Positions 16,172 through 25,801 of a stretch of DNA of 64,000 bases are shown here, piece by piece. The translations under genes and the position numbers were made by a program. Position 1 is the stretch's first letter. Every line of letters begins with the position of its first letter. This DNA is from Bdellovibrio sp. GT3. Its GTDB lineage: Bacteria > Bdellovibrionota > Bdellovibrionia > Bdellovibrionales > Bdellovibrionaceae. The stretch spans positions 280,001 through 344,000 of the forward strand of contig NZ_JBBNAD010000005.1 of assembly GCF_037996765.1 (NCBI RefSeq). The letters are read 5' to 3'. The notes beneath the pieces were generated by a model. It was not told where the DNA came from and did no database searches. It was given only the letters and a program-made list of their open reading frames with translations.

Positions 16172-17404
16172 TGGTTGGCGAGATGTTGAGTTCGCTAGAT
16201 CCATCGCAAACACCACTGCAAGTTTTGAGTAGACTGCTGAGTGCTTGAAGTTTGTTTTGTCGTTGATCACGTCTTTCACTGTGTGAATGAACGGATTGTC
16301 GTTACGCATAGTTGCTTCGAACGGCATCAATGCCGGGAAACCCTGACGGTGCCATGAAGCGTGGTCACTACAGCCGTAACCACATTGATCGTCAACGATA
16401 CGAACGTGCAAGTAAGTCTCATTCACGGCACGAAGGTAGTCATGCAACCAGCGGCTGGTGAAGTCAGTCATGTTACCCATCACCAACTCCCCTGCGCCCG
16501 GATAAGAAGTCATGTCCAATTGAAGAACGGCAACCACATCGCGCTTTTCAGCTTTATAGGCTTTTGCGATTTCCGCAGAACCCAAAAGACCGGACTCTTC
16601 ACCTGCATACCACATGAACTCGATCGTGCGGTCAGGCTGAGCTTTTTTGCTGATGATACGCAAAGTTTCTAGAAGGTTCGCGGATCCAGAAGCATTGTCG
16701 TCAGCACCCGGCGCATTCCCGCCGCTGCCGCCACCCCAGCCACCTTGAACGATAGAATCCAAGTGGCCGCCCAAAACGATGATTTCATTTGGACGAGTTT
16801 TACCCGTCAAACGCACACGCACTGTCTTTTGCGGAGTCGTGTTGTGATCAATCAAAGAAATTTCGTAAGGAATGTCAGATCCAGCCAACAAAGTTTCCAA
16901 ACGTCTTTTCATGTCATCAACATGCAGGTTCGGAGTTTTGCCACGGTTGTATCGAGTTGGATAAGACGACAACCAAGTCACCCACTCACGCAGGTTTTGT
17001 TCACTAACTTCACCTACCGCGGATTCAATTTCCGCATTTTTTTCCATGGAAAGCGCTGCAAACGGGGCTCTTTGGTAGAAGTCGTTTTTAGCCTGAATTT
17101 GCGCCAAAGAACTTAGCATTGAAGGGATATTCAAAGAATGAAACGCCGGCTCCGTAGTCAAATCTTCAAACCCGCCACATTTGCCCACTTTATGGGCTCT
17201 TTCTTGGATTTTTAGTTGCATTTCCGGAGTGATAACCGCATATCCGACACCAACAGATTCTTCTTTTTCAATAACCGGGATGTCCAAGGCTTTTAGGTCC
17301 GAAAGATCAGCCAATACAGGTTTTGTGTTGAAGTTTTCAAGGATCGCCTGGTGAGCAGACGCCTGCGCCGCGAAAAGTAAGATAGCCATCATGGCTGTTT
17401 TCAT
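16166..17404 (-). CDS. Secreted M28-family (leucyl-type) aminopeptidase
   Basis: Exported zinc aminopeptidase of 412 residues. It starts with a signal peptide (MKTAMMAILLFAAQASA) and has a propeptide-like region to about residue 130. The catalytic M28 domain shows GGHLDSI, PGADDNASGSAN (bridging Asp), EESGLLGS (catalytic Glu pair), LDMTSYPG and FIHTVKD (last His ligand), the set of the Vibrio proteolyticus aminopeptidase. Two cysteines in DQCGYGCSDH probably form the family's disulfide. It would trim N-terminal residues from peptides, useful for digesting prey protein. The stop codon lies within a REP-like repeat, so the last residues may have changed through its insertion. Confidence 0.93.
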   Translation of the reverse strand: MKTAMMAILLFAAQASAHQAILENFNTKPVLADLSDLKALDIPVIEKEESVGVGYAVITPEMQLKIQERAHKVGKCGGFEDLTTEPAFHSLNIPSMLSSLAQIQAKNDFYQRAPFAALSMEKNAEIESAVGEVSEQNLREWVTWLSSYPTRYNRGKTPNLHVDDMKRRLETLLAGSDIPYEISLIDHNTTPQKTVRVRLTGKTRPNEIIVLGGHLDSIVQGGWGGGSGGNAPGADDNASGSANLLETLRIISKKAQPDRTIEFMWYAGEESGLLGSAEIAKAYKAEKRDVVAVLQLDMTSYPGAGELVMGNMTDFTSRWLHDYLRAVNETYLHVRIVDDQCGYGCSDHASWHRQGFPALMPFEATMRNDNPFIHTVKDVINDKTNFKHSAVYSKLAVVFAMDLANSTSRQPY

Positions 17405-17513
17405 GGATTCATTCCTTTGAATTAAGATTACCTGTTTTAAATGTTAGCTAATTGTCCGCAGAGGGCAAAGTTAAATCTTGAGTTGTACGAACGGTGACAC
17501 TGGTGAGAGCGCG

Positions 17514-19082
17514 ATGAAAAATGACATTCTTTTGGTAACTTTGAATTCTACATACCAACATTCCTCGTTTGGATTGCGTTACCTGTATGCAAATTTGAAG
17601 GAGCTTCAAGCCCACGCATCGATCATGGAGTTCACCACCGCGAAGGATCCACGCGATATTGCCGAGCAACTTTTAAAGTTAAACCCCAAAATCATCGGAC
17701 TTGGCGTATATATCTGGAATGCCAACGAAAGTTACGAACTGGTGAGTCTGATTAAACGAATCAGCCCCCAGACAATCGTGGTCCTTGGCGGCCCGGAAGT
17801 GACCCACGAAAGTGAGACTCAACCGATCTGTCAAACAGCGGATTTCACGTTCAAGGGCGAAGCTGATTTCATGTTCTATGACTTCTGCCACAAGTACCTG
17901 GCAACGGGGCAATTGCCCGAACAGAAATTTATTAAAGACATTCTGCCTGAAATAAAAAATATCGCATCGCCCTATGAATTCTACTCCGACGAAGACATCA
18001 AGAACCGCGTTTTATACGTGGAGGTTTCTCGCGGTTGCCCGTATCGCTGTGAATACTGTCTTTCTTCACTGGATAAATCCGTACGTAACTTTGACATTAC
18101 TCAGTTCCTGGCTGACATGCAGATCCTTTTGGATCGTGGCGCACGACAATTCAAATTCATCGATCGCACTTTCAATTTAAGCCCCACCATCTGCACTCAG
18201 ATTTTGAATTTCTTTTTGGAACGCATCGAGCTGGGCTTGTTTCTGCATTTTGAAATGGTGCCGGATCGTCTGCCTAACGAGATTCGCGAATTGATTAAAA
18301 AATTCCCGCATGGGTCACTGCAATTTGAAATCGGCATCCAAACCTGGAACACCGATGTCGCAAAACTTGTCAGCCGCAGAAATGATCTGGAAAAAGTGAA
18401 AGAGAATTTCAAATTCCTGGCTGATGAAACCGGCATTCACTCCCATGCGGATTTGATCGTGGGTCTGCCAGGTGAGGATATTTACAGCTTTGCCAAGGGC
18501 TTTGATATTCTTGCAGGACTTCGCCCCGACGAAATCCAGGTCGGCATTTTAAAACGCCTGAAAGGCGCACCGATTTCCCGCCACGATAAAGAGTGGGAAA
18601 TGGTTTATTCGGAACATCCGCCATTTCAAATCCTGCGCACCAAGATGATGGATTTCGAAACCCTGCAAAAGATGAATCGCTTTGCAAAGTACTGGGACTT
18701 GTTTGCGAACAGCGGTAACTTTAAAAACTTTGTGGCTGCCCTAAAAAGCAGATCAGAAGTGTCTGCCCAACAGTCCTTCTTCTGGGAGTATTTCGCATTC
18801 ACTGAATATATGTCCGCCCGCCATGCTCAATCATTTGGTATTTCATTAATCAATCTGGTTGAGTCCGCGTTGATTTATCTGACCGAACACCTGCACTGGC
18901 CGCACGAAGAAGCCCGTCAGTTGCTGATCTCGGATTACATGGCTCCGGGCACTCGTGAACTACCGAAGGTGTTAAAGGTTTATCCGGAACCGAAGAACAA
19001 AGGACTTCCGCCGGAAGCCCGTGTGAATCTGCCTAAACGGCAACAGCGACATCTTTCAAAATCGGAGACTCAGTCCTCCTAA
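17514..19082 (+). CDS. B12-binding-domain radical SAM protein (DUF4080 type)
   Basis: A 522-residue radical SAM enzyme. The first 140 residues are a cobalamin-binding-like Rossmann domain (ILLVTLNSTYQHSSFGLRYL, VVLGGPEVT). The radical SAM core has the iron-sulfur motif CPYRCEYC (about residue 178-185) in EVSRGCPYRC. The C-terminal 130 residues match the DUF4080 region. The substrate is not known for this family. The start at 17514 is chosen since GAGAGCG precedes it and the protein begins MKNDILLVTLNST. The 3' end overlaps the convergent membrane-protein gene by 50 bases. Confidence 0.9.
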   Translation: MKNDILLVTLNSTYQHSSFGLRYLYANLKELQAHASIMEFTTAKDPRDIAEQLLKLNPKIIGLGVYIWNANESYELVSLIKRISPQTIVVLGGPEVTHESETQPICQTADFTFKGEADFMFYDFCHKYLATGQLPEQKFIKDILPEIKNIASPYEFYSDEDIKNRVLYVEVSRGCPYRCEYCLSSLDKSVRNFDITQFLADMQILLDRGARQFKFIDRTFNLSPTICTQILNFFLERIELGLFLHFEMVPDRLPNEIRELIKKFPHGSLQFEIGIQTWNTDVAKLVSRRNDLEKVKENFKFLADETGIHSHADLIVGLPGEDIYSFAKGFDILAGLRPDEIQVGILKRLKGAPISRHDKEWEMVYSEHPPFQILRTKMMDFETLQKMNRFAKYWDLFANSGNFKNFVAALKSRSEVSAQQSFFWEYFAFTEYMSARHAQSFGISLINLVESALIYLTEHLHWPHEEARQLLISDYMAPGTRELPKVLKVYPEPKNKGLPPEARVNLPKRQQRHLSKSETQSS

Positions 19083-19542
19083 TGAGGGCTGAGAGGATCA
19101 AGAACGAGAATCCTGCGGTCAAAACCGCGCAACGCCAATACATCAGATTCAGCCACTGGGAGCGAATCGCCTCCCAGTCGTCAGGTGGCCCCTGGAAGCC
19201 CCAAATACGAATCAGCTGATTCAAAGGCACAAAGCCAGTCCACGTGATCACCAGGTCATTGACCACACAAAGCAACGTAAACAGCACGAAGAAAAACTCA
19301 AGGTGCTTCCACTGCTTGCGAAGCATTAACAAATGAGTAATCAATTTAAATAATACAACCGCGCACAACAAAGGCGTCCACGATAAGAAGGACCTCTGCA
19401 TCGACTCATGGAAGGCGATATAGGAGGTTGCCGACAACTTCTCCATGACCGACCCCATCCCCATGACGAAGGCGAATGCATTCCCCGCAAGCGCTCCGAT
19501 CAGGAACAAGCTTGTGTACTTCAAAAAATGATTAATTTTCAT
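19033..19542 (-). CDS. Four-helix membrane protein of unknown function
   Basis: A 169-residue inner-membrane protein with four hydrophobic helices (about residues 8-30, 52-72, 82-102 and 133-153). The layout resembles DUF1772-type proteins but no motif settles it. A conserved-looking segment between helices 3 and 4 contains PDDWEAIRSQWLNLMYWR. Its last 50 bases overlap the convergent radical SAM gene. No neighbour suggests a role. Confidence 0.75.
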   Translation of the reverse strand: MKINHFLKYTSLFLIGALAGNAFAFVMGMGSVMEKLSATSYIAFHESMQRSFLSWTPLLCAVVLFKLITHLLMLRKQWKHLEFFFVLFTLLCVVNDLVITWTGFVPLNQLIRIWGFQGPPDDWEAIRSQWLNLMYWRCAVLTAGFSFLILSALIRRTESPILKDVAVAV

Positions 19543-19605
19543 TCGCCCTTTATAAGGCCCCTGAATAAAAAAACACGTTTCAAATTATCCACATAACGTT
19601 AGTGG

Positions 19606-20385
19606 TCAGTGCTCTCGGAATTTTTTGGCGTATCCGGTGTAGGAAATAATCTTTCTTTTGCTCCATACAAATCGAAAATCTGGATGAAACTCCCGCGAGC
19701 GAAGAAGACGCCAGAACCCGGGTTGAAGGAAGGCCGGTCGCATGCCCCGAACCCTTTGCATTTCCAAATCACATTGCTCGCACCAGAACTCGATTTCTTC
19801 GGGTTTTCGAAATAATTTGTAATCAAAAAAGGCCGACCCTTGGTTTCTAGCCAGCCAGCGAATCACCCGGTTAATCCAAAAGTAGGATGCAGCGTTCTTG
19901 TTGATGGTTCGATAAAAAAGCAAGCCACCGGGCCGCAACACCCGGCTCATTTCTGAAATGATCAACTCGGGGTCGGAGACATGCTCAAACAAGTCCAGGG
20001 CCACCACCACATCAAAACTTTCTTTCGGAAAAGGCATGCGATACGCATCCCCTTCCACATACTTAACCCGCCCGGATTTATCCATCAGCTCAGCCACACG
20101 AAGACTGGTTCTTGAAATATCCAGCCCCGTGACCTCGTAACCCGCCTCTACTGCCGTATTTGAAAAAAAGCCGGCACCACTGCCGACATCCAGAATTTCT
20201 GCGTGATAGCCGATGTATTTGCGAATTTCTGAAAGAATCCACTTCATTTGAAACGAAGTTTCCAGACGTAAAAGCGCCATGGGACCTTCATTCGAGGAAT
20301 ACCACTGTCGAGCCAACTCCTGATAGAATTCGCCCTTGGCGAGGTCCGCCTGACCGACTTTGTAAAACTCGAAATCTTCCTCCAC
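19606..20385 (-). CDS. SAM-dependent methyltransferase (UbiG-like class I)
   Basis: A 259-residue class I methyltransferase. Motif I is ILDVGSGAGFFSN, motif II is around FDVVVALDLFEHVSD, and motif III is RVLRPGGLLFYRTINKN, wording typical of UbiG/UbiE relatives. The substrate is unknown. The start is a GTG at 20385, because GAGGAG lies five bases before it and the upstream extension to 20571 is low-complexity and basic, running into the promoter area of the divergent DoxX-like gene. The C-terminal RKIISYTGYAKK also recalls UbiG (FxxYxG). Confidence 0.85.
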   Translation of the reverse strand: MEEDFEFYKVGQADLAKGEFYQELARQWYSSNEGPMALLRLETSFQMKWILSEIRKYIGYHAEILDVGSGAGFFSNTAVEAGYEVTGLDISRTSLRVAELMDKSGRVKYVEGDAYRMPFPKESFDVVVALDLFEHVSDPELIISEMSRVLRPGGLLFYRTINKNAASYFWINRVIRWLARNQGSAFFDYKLFRKPEEIEFWCEQCDLEMQRVRGMRPAFLQPGFWRLLRSREFHPDFRFVWSKRKIISYTGYAKKFREH

Positions 20386-20506
20386 CAACACTCCTCGTTT
20401 CAAACTAACAAGGAGAGCGGCGATCCGACGAATCCTGCGAAGTCCAGTGACAATAATCAACTGAAGACCTCGACAACAGGGCAAAGGACCGGATACACTT
20501 TTCTCA

Positions 20507-20878
20507 ATGGAAATAATTGAAACTGCCTGTCGAGTTGTGTTCGGTTTACAGATGGTCTTCTGGGGTCTCAACGGCTTCTTTAATTGGCTGAAAATTCCGC
20601 CATCCCCGCCTGTTATCGAAAGATTTGTGGGCGCGTGCTACGAAACACGATTCATTATGCCCACAACTAAAATCGCAGAGATCCTATTGGGCCTGTTGAT
20701 GATTGTTGGTTTTGCAGTGCCACTGACGATTTTGCTGATTGCACCCATCGTGTTTGTGATCACATTCCTGCATCTGCTTCACAATCCAAAGCCTTGGGGC
20801 GTGGTGATACCAATCACTCTGCCCTTCGCCATCGTCGTCGGATTTCATCTGCCGGCTATATTCGCTCGTTATTTTTAA
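20507..20878 (+). CDS. DoxX-like four-helix membrane protein
   Basis: A 123-residue integral membrane protein with four hydrophobic helices and little outside the membrane. The N-terminal helix (VVFGLQMVFWGLNGFFNWL) and the following Phe/Gly pattern resemble DoxX-type proteins. No catalytic residues are seen. The stop codon overlaps the convergent DUF1304 gene by four bases. It is divergent from the methyltransferase gene. Confidence 0.75.
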   Translation: MEIIETACRVVFGLQMVFWGLNGFFNWLKIPPSPPVIERFVGACYETRFIMPTTKIAEILLGLLMIVGFAVPLTILLIAPIVFVITFLHLLHNPKPWGVVIPITLPFAIVVGFHLPAIFARYF

Positions 20879-21231
20879 AGCATGGCTATGACTGCCAGAA
20901 TAGCCGGCAACGCCTGCACAAAGAAAATGCGGCGATTCACGCTATAAGCTCCGTAGAATCCGGCGATGATCACACAGATAAGGAAGAACATTTTAATCTG
21001 ATAAGCAAAGGCTTCATCCTGATGGAACAAGCCCCACAGCAGGCCCGCGCCCAAGAATCCGTTGTACAATCCCTGGTTCGCAGCCAGAACAGCCGTGTCC
21101 TGGGCTTTTTCAAATGTGTTTCTGAAAACTCTAAGTCCTACCGGGCGCTTCCACAGGTACATTTCGATGTACATGATGATGAAGTGTTCAATCGCAACAA
21201 TCGCAACCAATGTCAGGCCCAGTATCTTCAT
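20875..21231 (-). CDS. DUF1304 family membrane protein
   Basis: A 118-residue protein with four hydrophobic segments. The pattern AIEHFIIMYIEMYLW, then FEKAQDTAVLAANQGLYNGFLGAGLLWG, is typical of DUF1304, whose function is unknown. The start at 21231 (MKILGLTL) is preferred to 21252 as it leaves a one-base gap to the CBS gene stop. It is the last gene of the recQ-SDR-trpS-CBS run on the minus strand. Confidence 0.85.
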   Translation of the reverse strand: MKILGLTLVAIVAIEHFIIMYIEMYLWKRPVGLRVFRNTFEKAQDTAVLAANQGLYNGFLGAGLLWGLFHQDEAFAYQIKMFFLICVIIAGFYGAYSVNRRIFFVQALPAILAVIAML

Positions 21232-21232
21232 T

Positions 21233-21697
21233 TTAAATCCCTGTTTGTGCAATCTTGTAAGCTATTTCGTCCAGACTTTCGATATCAAACAAAGTGGAAA
21301 GAGGACGTTTGTGGCTGTCCTTACGCAGAGCCTGCCCCAGGACCTGAATCAGATCCTCAGTAGTGACGATCCCCACCAGTTCCTCGTCGTCATTCACCAC
21401 CAGGACAGAACCTATTTTTTTCTCCACCATGGTATCAACAGCATCCATCAGTGAGGCGCTTTGATTCATAGTCTGGACCGGTTGGCTCATAAAGTCCTCG
21501 ACCGGATACATTTTGCTATCTTTAAAAAAAGACAAATCACTATTTGAAAGGATACCAACAATTCTTTGTTCCTGATCAACAACAGGAAGATGGCGAATAC
21601 CATGCTCCTTCATCAGTGACTGGGCCGCAGCTAAAGAACTGCCGACCGCAATCATAATCACATTGTTGGTCATCACATCACGAGCAAGCTTTGCCAT
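21233..21697 (-). CDS. CBS-domain pair protein
   Basis: A 154-residue protein consisting of two CBS domains (about residues 1-60 and 66-125) and a short tail. Typical CBS wording is seen in MKEHGIRHLPVVDQEQRIVGILSNSDL and VEKKIGSVLVVNDDEELVGIVTTEDL. Tandem CBS pairs bind adenosine nucleotides or SAM and act as sensors of cell energy state. There is no effector domain, so it probably regulates another protein. It lies between trpS and DUF1304 in one run of minus-strand genes. Confidence 0.92.
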   Translation of the reverse strand: MAKLARDVMTNNVIMIAVGSSLAAAQSLMKEHGIRHLPVVDQEQRIVGILSNSDLSFFKDSKMYPVEDFMSQPVQTMNQSASLMDAVDTMVEKKIGSVLVVNDDEELVGIVTTEDLIQVLGQALRKDSHKRPLSTLFDIESLDEIAYKIAQTGI

Positions 21698-21723
21698 AAG
21701 TACTCCTTTGACGGTCTCAGTAC

Positions 21724-22719
21724 TTAGTAGACAATACCCATCGCCTTTTTGACATCAGAAAGAGTCTTAGCTGCCACATTGCGGGCTGCTTCTGTGCCAT
21801 TTCGCAAAACTTCCTGAACATAACCCATGTCCTTGGAATACTCTTCACGACGCTGGCGCATAGGAGCCAGCTTTGCCTCCAAGATCTCCAGGATACGTTT
21901 TTTTAGAACGCCATCACCCAAACCACCGCGGCGATAGTGTTCTTTCAATGCTTCCACTTCCGCTTTGTTCGTATCGAACACATCCAGGAATGTGAATGGC
22001 ACGTGTCCTTCAACTGTACCTGGATCTTCCACTTTCAAGTGATTTGGATCCGTGTACATTGCATTTACTTTTTTCTTAAGTTCATTCGGAGTATCGCCCA
22101 AGTAGATCGCGTTCCCCAAAGACTTGGACATTTTCGTTTTACCATCGATACCAGTCAGGCGCCCCGTTGTGCCAACCATAGCTTTTGTATCGTGGAAAAC
22201 TTCTTTTTTATAAAGATGATTAAATCTGCGAGCAATCTCGTTCGTTTGCTCGATCATTGGTTGTTGGTCTTCACCCACAGGAACCAAGTCTGCTTTAAAT
22301 GCCAAAATGTCTGCCGCTTGGCTGACAGGATATGTAAAGAAACCCGCCGGAATGGAGTCCTTCATGTTTTTCTGACGAATCTCATCCTTCAGCGTTGGGT
22401 TTCTTTCCAAGCGCGCCACTGTCACCAGATTCATGAAGTAAAAAGTCAGCTCAAACAATTCCGGAACTTGAGATTGAATAAAGATCGTACTTTGTTTCGG
22501 ATCAATACCCACCGCCAAATAATCCAAAGCCACTTGCTCGACGTTTTTACGAACGTGTTCTGGATTTTCATAATAATCAGTCAATGCCTGCGCATCTGCG
22601 ATAAGTACGTACTGATTATACTCTTCCTGCAATTTCACGCGATTTTGCAAAGAGCCAACATAGTGTCCAAGATGTAAAGGGCCGGTCGGGCGATCGCCCG
22701 TCAAAATGATCTTTTTCAT
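21724..22719 (-). CDS. trpS: Tryptophanyl-tRNA synthetase
   Basis: Class I aminoacyl-tRNA synthetase of 331 residues that charges tRNA(Trp). The HIGH-type motif is PLHLGHYVG (residues about 14-22), and the KMSKS motif occurs in [23 protein letters not shown] at the N-terminus and [18 protein letters not shown] are specific to TrpRS. The length is normal. It is co-directional with the SDR gene upstream (9-base gap). Confidence 0.97.
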   Translation of the reverse strand: MKKIILTGDRPTGPLHLGHYVGSLQNRVKLQEEYNQYVLIADAQALTDYYENPEHVRKNVEQVALDYLAVGIDPKQSTIFIQSQVPELFELTFYFMNLVTVARLERNPTLKDEIRQKNMKDSIPAGFFTYPVSQAADILAFKADLVPVGEDQQPMIEQTNEIARRFNHLYKKEVFHDTKAMVGTTGRLTGIDGKTKMSKSLGNAIYLGDTPNELKKKVNAMYTDPNHLKVEDPGTVEGHVPFTFLDVFDTNKAEVEALKEHYRRGGLGDGVLKKRILEILEAKLAPMRQRREEYSKDMGYVQEVLRNGTEAARNVAAKTLSDVKKAMGIVY

Positions 22720-22728
22720 TCCAACAAT

Positions 22729-24117
22729 TTACCCTAACTTGCGCCGCGGCTCAAGCGGACGTGCAAGATGTCGTGCAAATTGCTTCATCACCCAAAGATG
22801 CACATAGGCCTGCGTCACTTTATAGAAGTACCAGGGCAATCGCGGCCTGAAGTCATGTATTGCCGCCAGGCACGCTGTGCCCCCCAAAACTTCGCGAAAC
22901 TCGAGGCGGCCTCGGCCACTTTTCTTGGAAAACAAGCCTCCCCGCACATAGAAAAGTTCCCGATGCCCCCAACTGCGCTCTGGTGAGTATTCCAAAACCA
23001 GCAAACGGAAGTAGGGAAATGCATTGCAGAAGTAAATCCAGCGGTCCTTAACTTCCACTTTCATAAATCCCGGCTGCATCACCGGCAGAAACTTCATGTA
23101 CTCCTCGGCCACATCCTTGGCGGTCCAACCCTCTGGGAGCGGCATGCGCTGCACAGATCGAACCTCATGTTTCGGACTTTGCGGAGCTTTAAAGGCATGG
23201 GGCTTTTGGTCCTCGCGGTAATTACCAATTGCCGAGCGCAGAGCCTCATCAACTCCCATGAATTTGTGATCAGGAATATTTAGTTGATGATCCGGGCGGA
23301 CCATCAATGGATTGCGCAAGCTTTCGATCAGGGGATTGATCAAATCTTTGGGTGCCCTTGTTACCAAACGCACCCACAACGCTGACAGATACGGCGTCAG
23401 AAACGGCACCTGAATTAAGTGCCTGCGCTTCCCGAGCAGTTCCGCGACCCTTAACATCATATCGCGGTAACTTAAAATATCGGGCCCACCAAGATCATAA
23501 ATCTTGTTATCCGTTTCAGGGGTATCAATACAATAGCGAATGCTTTTTAAGACGTCCTCGACCGCCACCGGCTGACTGGGCGTCGAAGTCCATGTTGGAC
23601 AAAGCATCACCGGCAAACGCTGCACCAAGCGGGTCATAATCTGAAAGGACGAACCACCGGCTCCCAAAATCAAAGCCGCCCGCAGAATTGTCGTGGGAAT
23701 GCTGCCTTTCAAAAAAACATTTTCCACTTCCTGCCGACTTTGCAGATGTTTGGAAAGCTGTTTTTGATTCTGCGGTATTAAGCCGCCGACATAGATGATT
23801 TTTCTTACTTTGTTCTTTTCAGCGGCTCTTAGAAAGTTATCCGCGACGATCAGGTCAAAATCCTCGAAGGATCCCTGGGAAAGATGGGCTGAGGGTCGCA
23901 TGGAGTGAACCAGATAAATGGCGACATCCGCTCCGGCCAAAGCCTTTTCAGCATCCAGCAAACTGAACAAATCACAATTGCGCCATTCGCAGCTGGAGTG
24001 CTCTTCGGAATGTGTATAGTGTGAGCGACTTAAGCCCACAATCGAATAAGCACCCTTAAGTTCTGCAATCAGGGCCTTGCCAATAAATCCACTGGCTCCG
24101 GCTATCGCAATCTTCAC
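22729..24117 (-). CDS. NAD(P)-binding SDR protein with C-terminal DUF2867
   Basis: A two-domain protein of 462 residues. The N-terminal 290 residues form an atypical short-chain dehydrogenase with the dinucleotide-binding loop AGASGFIGKALI at the start and YVGGLIP. Residues about 320-455 match DUF2867 (FMKVEVKDRWIYFCNAFPYFRLLVLEYSPERSWGHRELFYVRGG). Such fusions are widespread; the substrate is unknown. It follows recQ after 14 bases and precedes trpS by 9, so the three are probably cotranscribed. Confidence 0.88.
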   Translation of the reverse strand: MKIAIAGASGFIGKALIAELKGAYSIVGLSRSHYTHSEEHSSCEWRNCDLFSLLDAEKALAGADVAIYLVHSMRPSAHLSQGSFEDFDLIVADNFLRAAEKNKVRKIIYVGGLIPQNQKQLSKHLQSRQEVENVFLKGSIPTTILRAALILGAGGSSFQIMTRLVQRLPVMLCPTWTSTPSQPVAVEDVLKSIRYCIDTPETDNKIYDLGGPDILSYRDMMLRVAELLGKRRHLIQVPFLTPYLSALWVRLVTRAPKDLINPLIESLRNPLMVRPDHQLNIPDHKFMGVDEALRSAIGNYREDQKPHAFKAPQSPKHEVRSVQRMPLPEGWTAKDVAEEYMKFLPVMQPGFMKVEVKDRWIYFCNAFPYFRLLVLEYSPERSWGHRELFYVRGGLFSKKSGRGRLEFREVLGGTACLAAIHDFRPRLPWYFYKVTQAYVHLWVMKQFARHLARPLEPRRKLG

Positions 24118-24131
24118 AACGCCTCCGGGCG

Positions 24132-25694
24132 CTACTGACCCAACTCGGCCATAATGTCCCAGCCAAATTTTGCCAGCTTTGCCTCGCCGATGCCATGAAC
24201 ATTTTTAAGATCGTCCAGACTTTGGGGATTCTGGATTGCCAGGTGCTTCAGAGTCAAATCGCCAAACACCACAAAGGCCGGAACGTCGAGTTCCTTGGCT
24301 TTTTCTTTGCGCCATTTTTTAAGAAGTTGAAAGCGCGCCTCTTGTGCTTCATCAAAGACCACACCATCCATATCGACAGTGGTCTTTGACACTTTTGAGC
24401 GTGTTTTTGTTTTCGCTGGAGCCTTCAAAGCCGCCACTGGACGAGAAATGCGTCGCTCGGAGTGAGGCAGGCATGTATCACAGTGCCCACATCGTTCGAT
24501 TCGTTGCGCATCTTTGTAGTAAGTTAAAATCTCGGCATGACGGCACTCACCGCCCTCCGCATAATTCACCAGGGCATCAAGATTGCGCCAACGGGCGTTC
24601 TTGATTTCCTTAGGTGCTTCGGAGCTGGTGATAAAGTATGTCTGCAGTCCCTTGTCTTTTTTGGAGTACAACATCAAGCAGGTTGAATCCAGGCCGTCAC
24701 GACCCGCACGTCCCATTTCCTGATAAAGCGAATCGATATTGGCCGGCATTTGGTAATGCACAACCAAACGCACATTGGGCTGATCGATTCCCATTCCAAA
24801 GGCATTGGTCGCCACTAGAATTCTTAAAGCACCGCGTTCATAAGCCTCTTGAGTTTCGGTGCGCTCGGCTGTTGAAAGACCGGCATGATAGTAACCCACT
24901 TGCTCGATCCTTTTTTGAAGTTTCGCCGCCAGCTCTTCAGTCACTTTGCGGGTTCCGCAGTAAATGATCACACGCCCTTCCGGCGCTTGGCGAAGAGCTT
25001 GCATCAACAACGCCGCCTTGGCTTCTTCATCCGCACAAAACTCAACCTGATAGTACAAATTGTTGCGATAGAATCCGTGAACCCGACGCTCAGGACTTTT
25101 TAATTTCAAATTAATTGAGATATCTGCAAGCACTGTTGGCGTCGCCGAGGCCGTTAACGCCAGCACCGGAATATCCGGGCGCAGTCTTTTTAGAAGTTCC
25201 AACTGACTGTACTCTTCACGGAAATCATGGCCCCATTGCGATACACAGTGAGCTTCATCAATCGCGAATACGGCAATCGAGCGATTCTGAATCCAACGCT
25301 GAAAACCTTCTTTTTGCACTCTCTCCGGAGAAAGATACAACAGGTAGGTGCCACCTTTTTCAATGTCCTGAAAAATCTGACGTTTTTCCTGATCCGTTTG
25401 ACCTGCATACAGACAACCCGAGGGAATGCCTTTTCTTTGCAAGGACATCACTTGATCCTTCATCAAAGCGATCAAAGGCGAAATAACGATTACAAGCTTA
25501 TTGGTGAACACCGCCGGGAATTGAAAGCACAAAGACTTTCCTCCCCCTGTCGGCAACACCGCCAGAACATCCTTGCCGGATAAAATTCCCGCGATGATTT
25601 CCTGCTGTCCGATCCGGAATTGAGATAAACCAAACGCCTTTTTCAGCGTGGGTTCAAATTGATCGAAAGTTATCGCAGGTGCAACTGGGTTCAT
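24132..25694 (-). CDS. recQ: ATP-dependent DNA helicase RecQ
   Basis: 3'-5' DNA helicase for recombination and replication-fork repair, 520 residues. Walker A is PTGGGKSLC (about residue 48), the DEAH box is FAIDEAHCVSQWGHDFR, and motif VI is YQEMGRAGRDG. The RecQ zinc site follows (CRHAEIL ... ERCGHCDTC). The C-terminal HRDC-like region (EARFQLLKKWRKEKAKELDVPAFVVFGDLTLKHLA) is present, while the winged-helix part is shortened or diverged, making the protein shorter than E. coli RecQ (609 residues). It is the first gene of the minus-strand run ending at 20875. Confidence 0.95.
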   Translation of the reverse strand: MNPVAPAITFDQFEPTLKKAFGLSQFRIGQQEIIAGILSGKDVLAVLPTGGGKSLCFQFPAVFTNKLVIVISPLIALMKDQVMSLQRKGIPSGCLYAGQTDQEKRQIFQDIEKGGTYLLYLSPERVQKEGFQRWIQNRSIAVFAIDEAHCVSQWGHDFREEYSQLELLKRLRPDIPVLALTASATPTVLADISINLKLKSPERRVHGFYRNNLYYQVEFCADEEAKAALLMQALRQAPEGRVIIYCGTRKVTEELAAKLQKRIEQVGYYHAGLSTAERTETQEAYERGALRILVATNAFGMGIDQPNVRLVVHYQMPANIDSLYQEMGRAGRDGLDSTCLMLYSKKDKGLQTYFITSSEAPKEIKNARWRNLDALVNYAEGGECRHAEILTYYKDAQRIERCGHCDTCLPHSERRISRPVAALKAPAKTKTRSKVSKTTVDMDGVVFDEAQEARFQLLKKWRKEKAKELDVPAFVVFGDLTLKHLAIQNPQSLDDLKNVHGIGEAKLAKFGWDIMAELGQ

Positions 25695-25801
25695 AGAGGC
25701 TACTTTCCTTGAAAACAGCCTGTTTTTGCAACCAAGATTCCCGCGTTAACCGGTATTATTTTCCTTGCGAGCCTGGAGCCTGAAGGATTCTCGGACAATC
25801 C

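Noticed and set aside
19033-19082. 50-base overlap of convergent genes as evidence of a false gene
   Set aside because: Both proteins are normal in composition (radical SAM C-terminus and a four-helix membrane protein), and short convergent overlaps are common in this compact genome.
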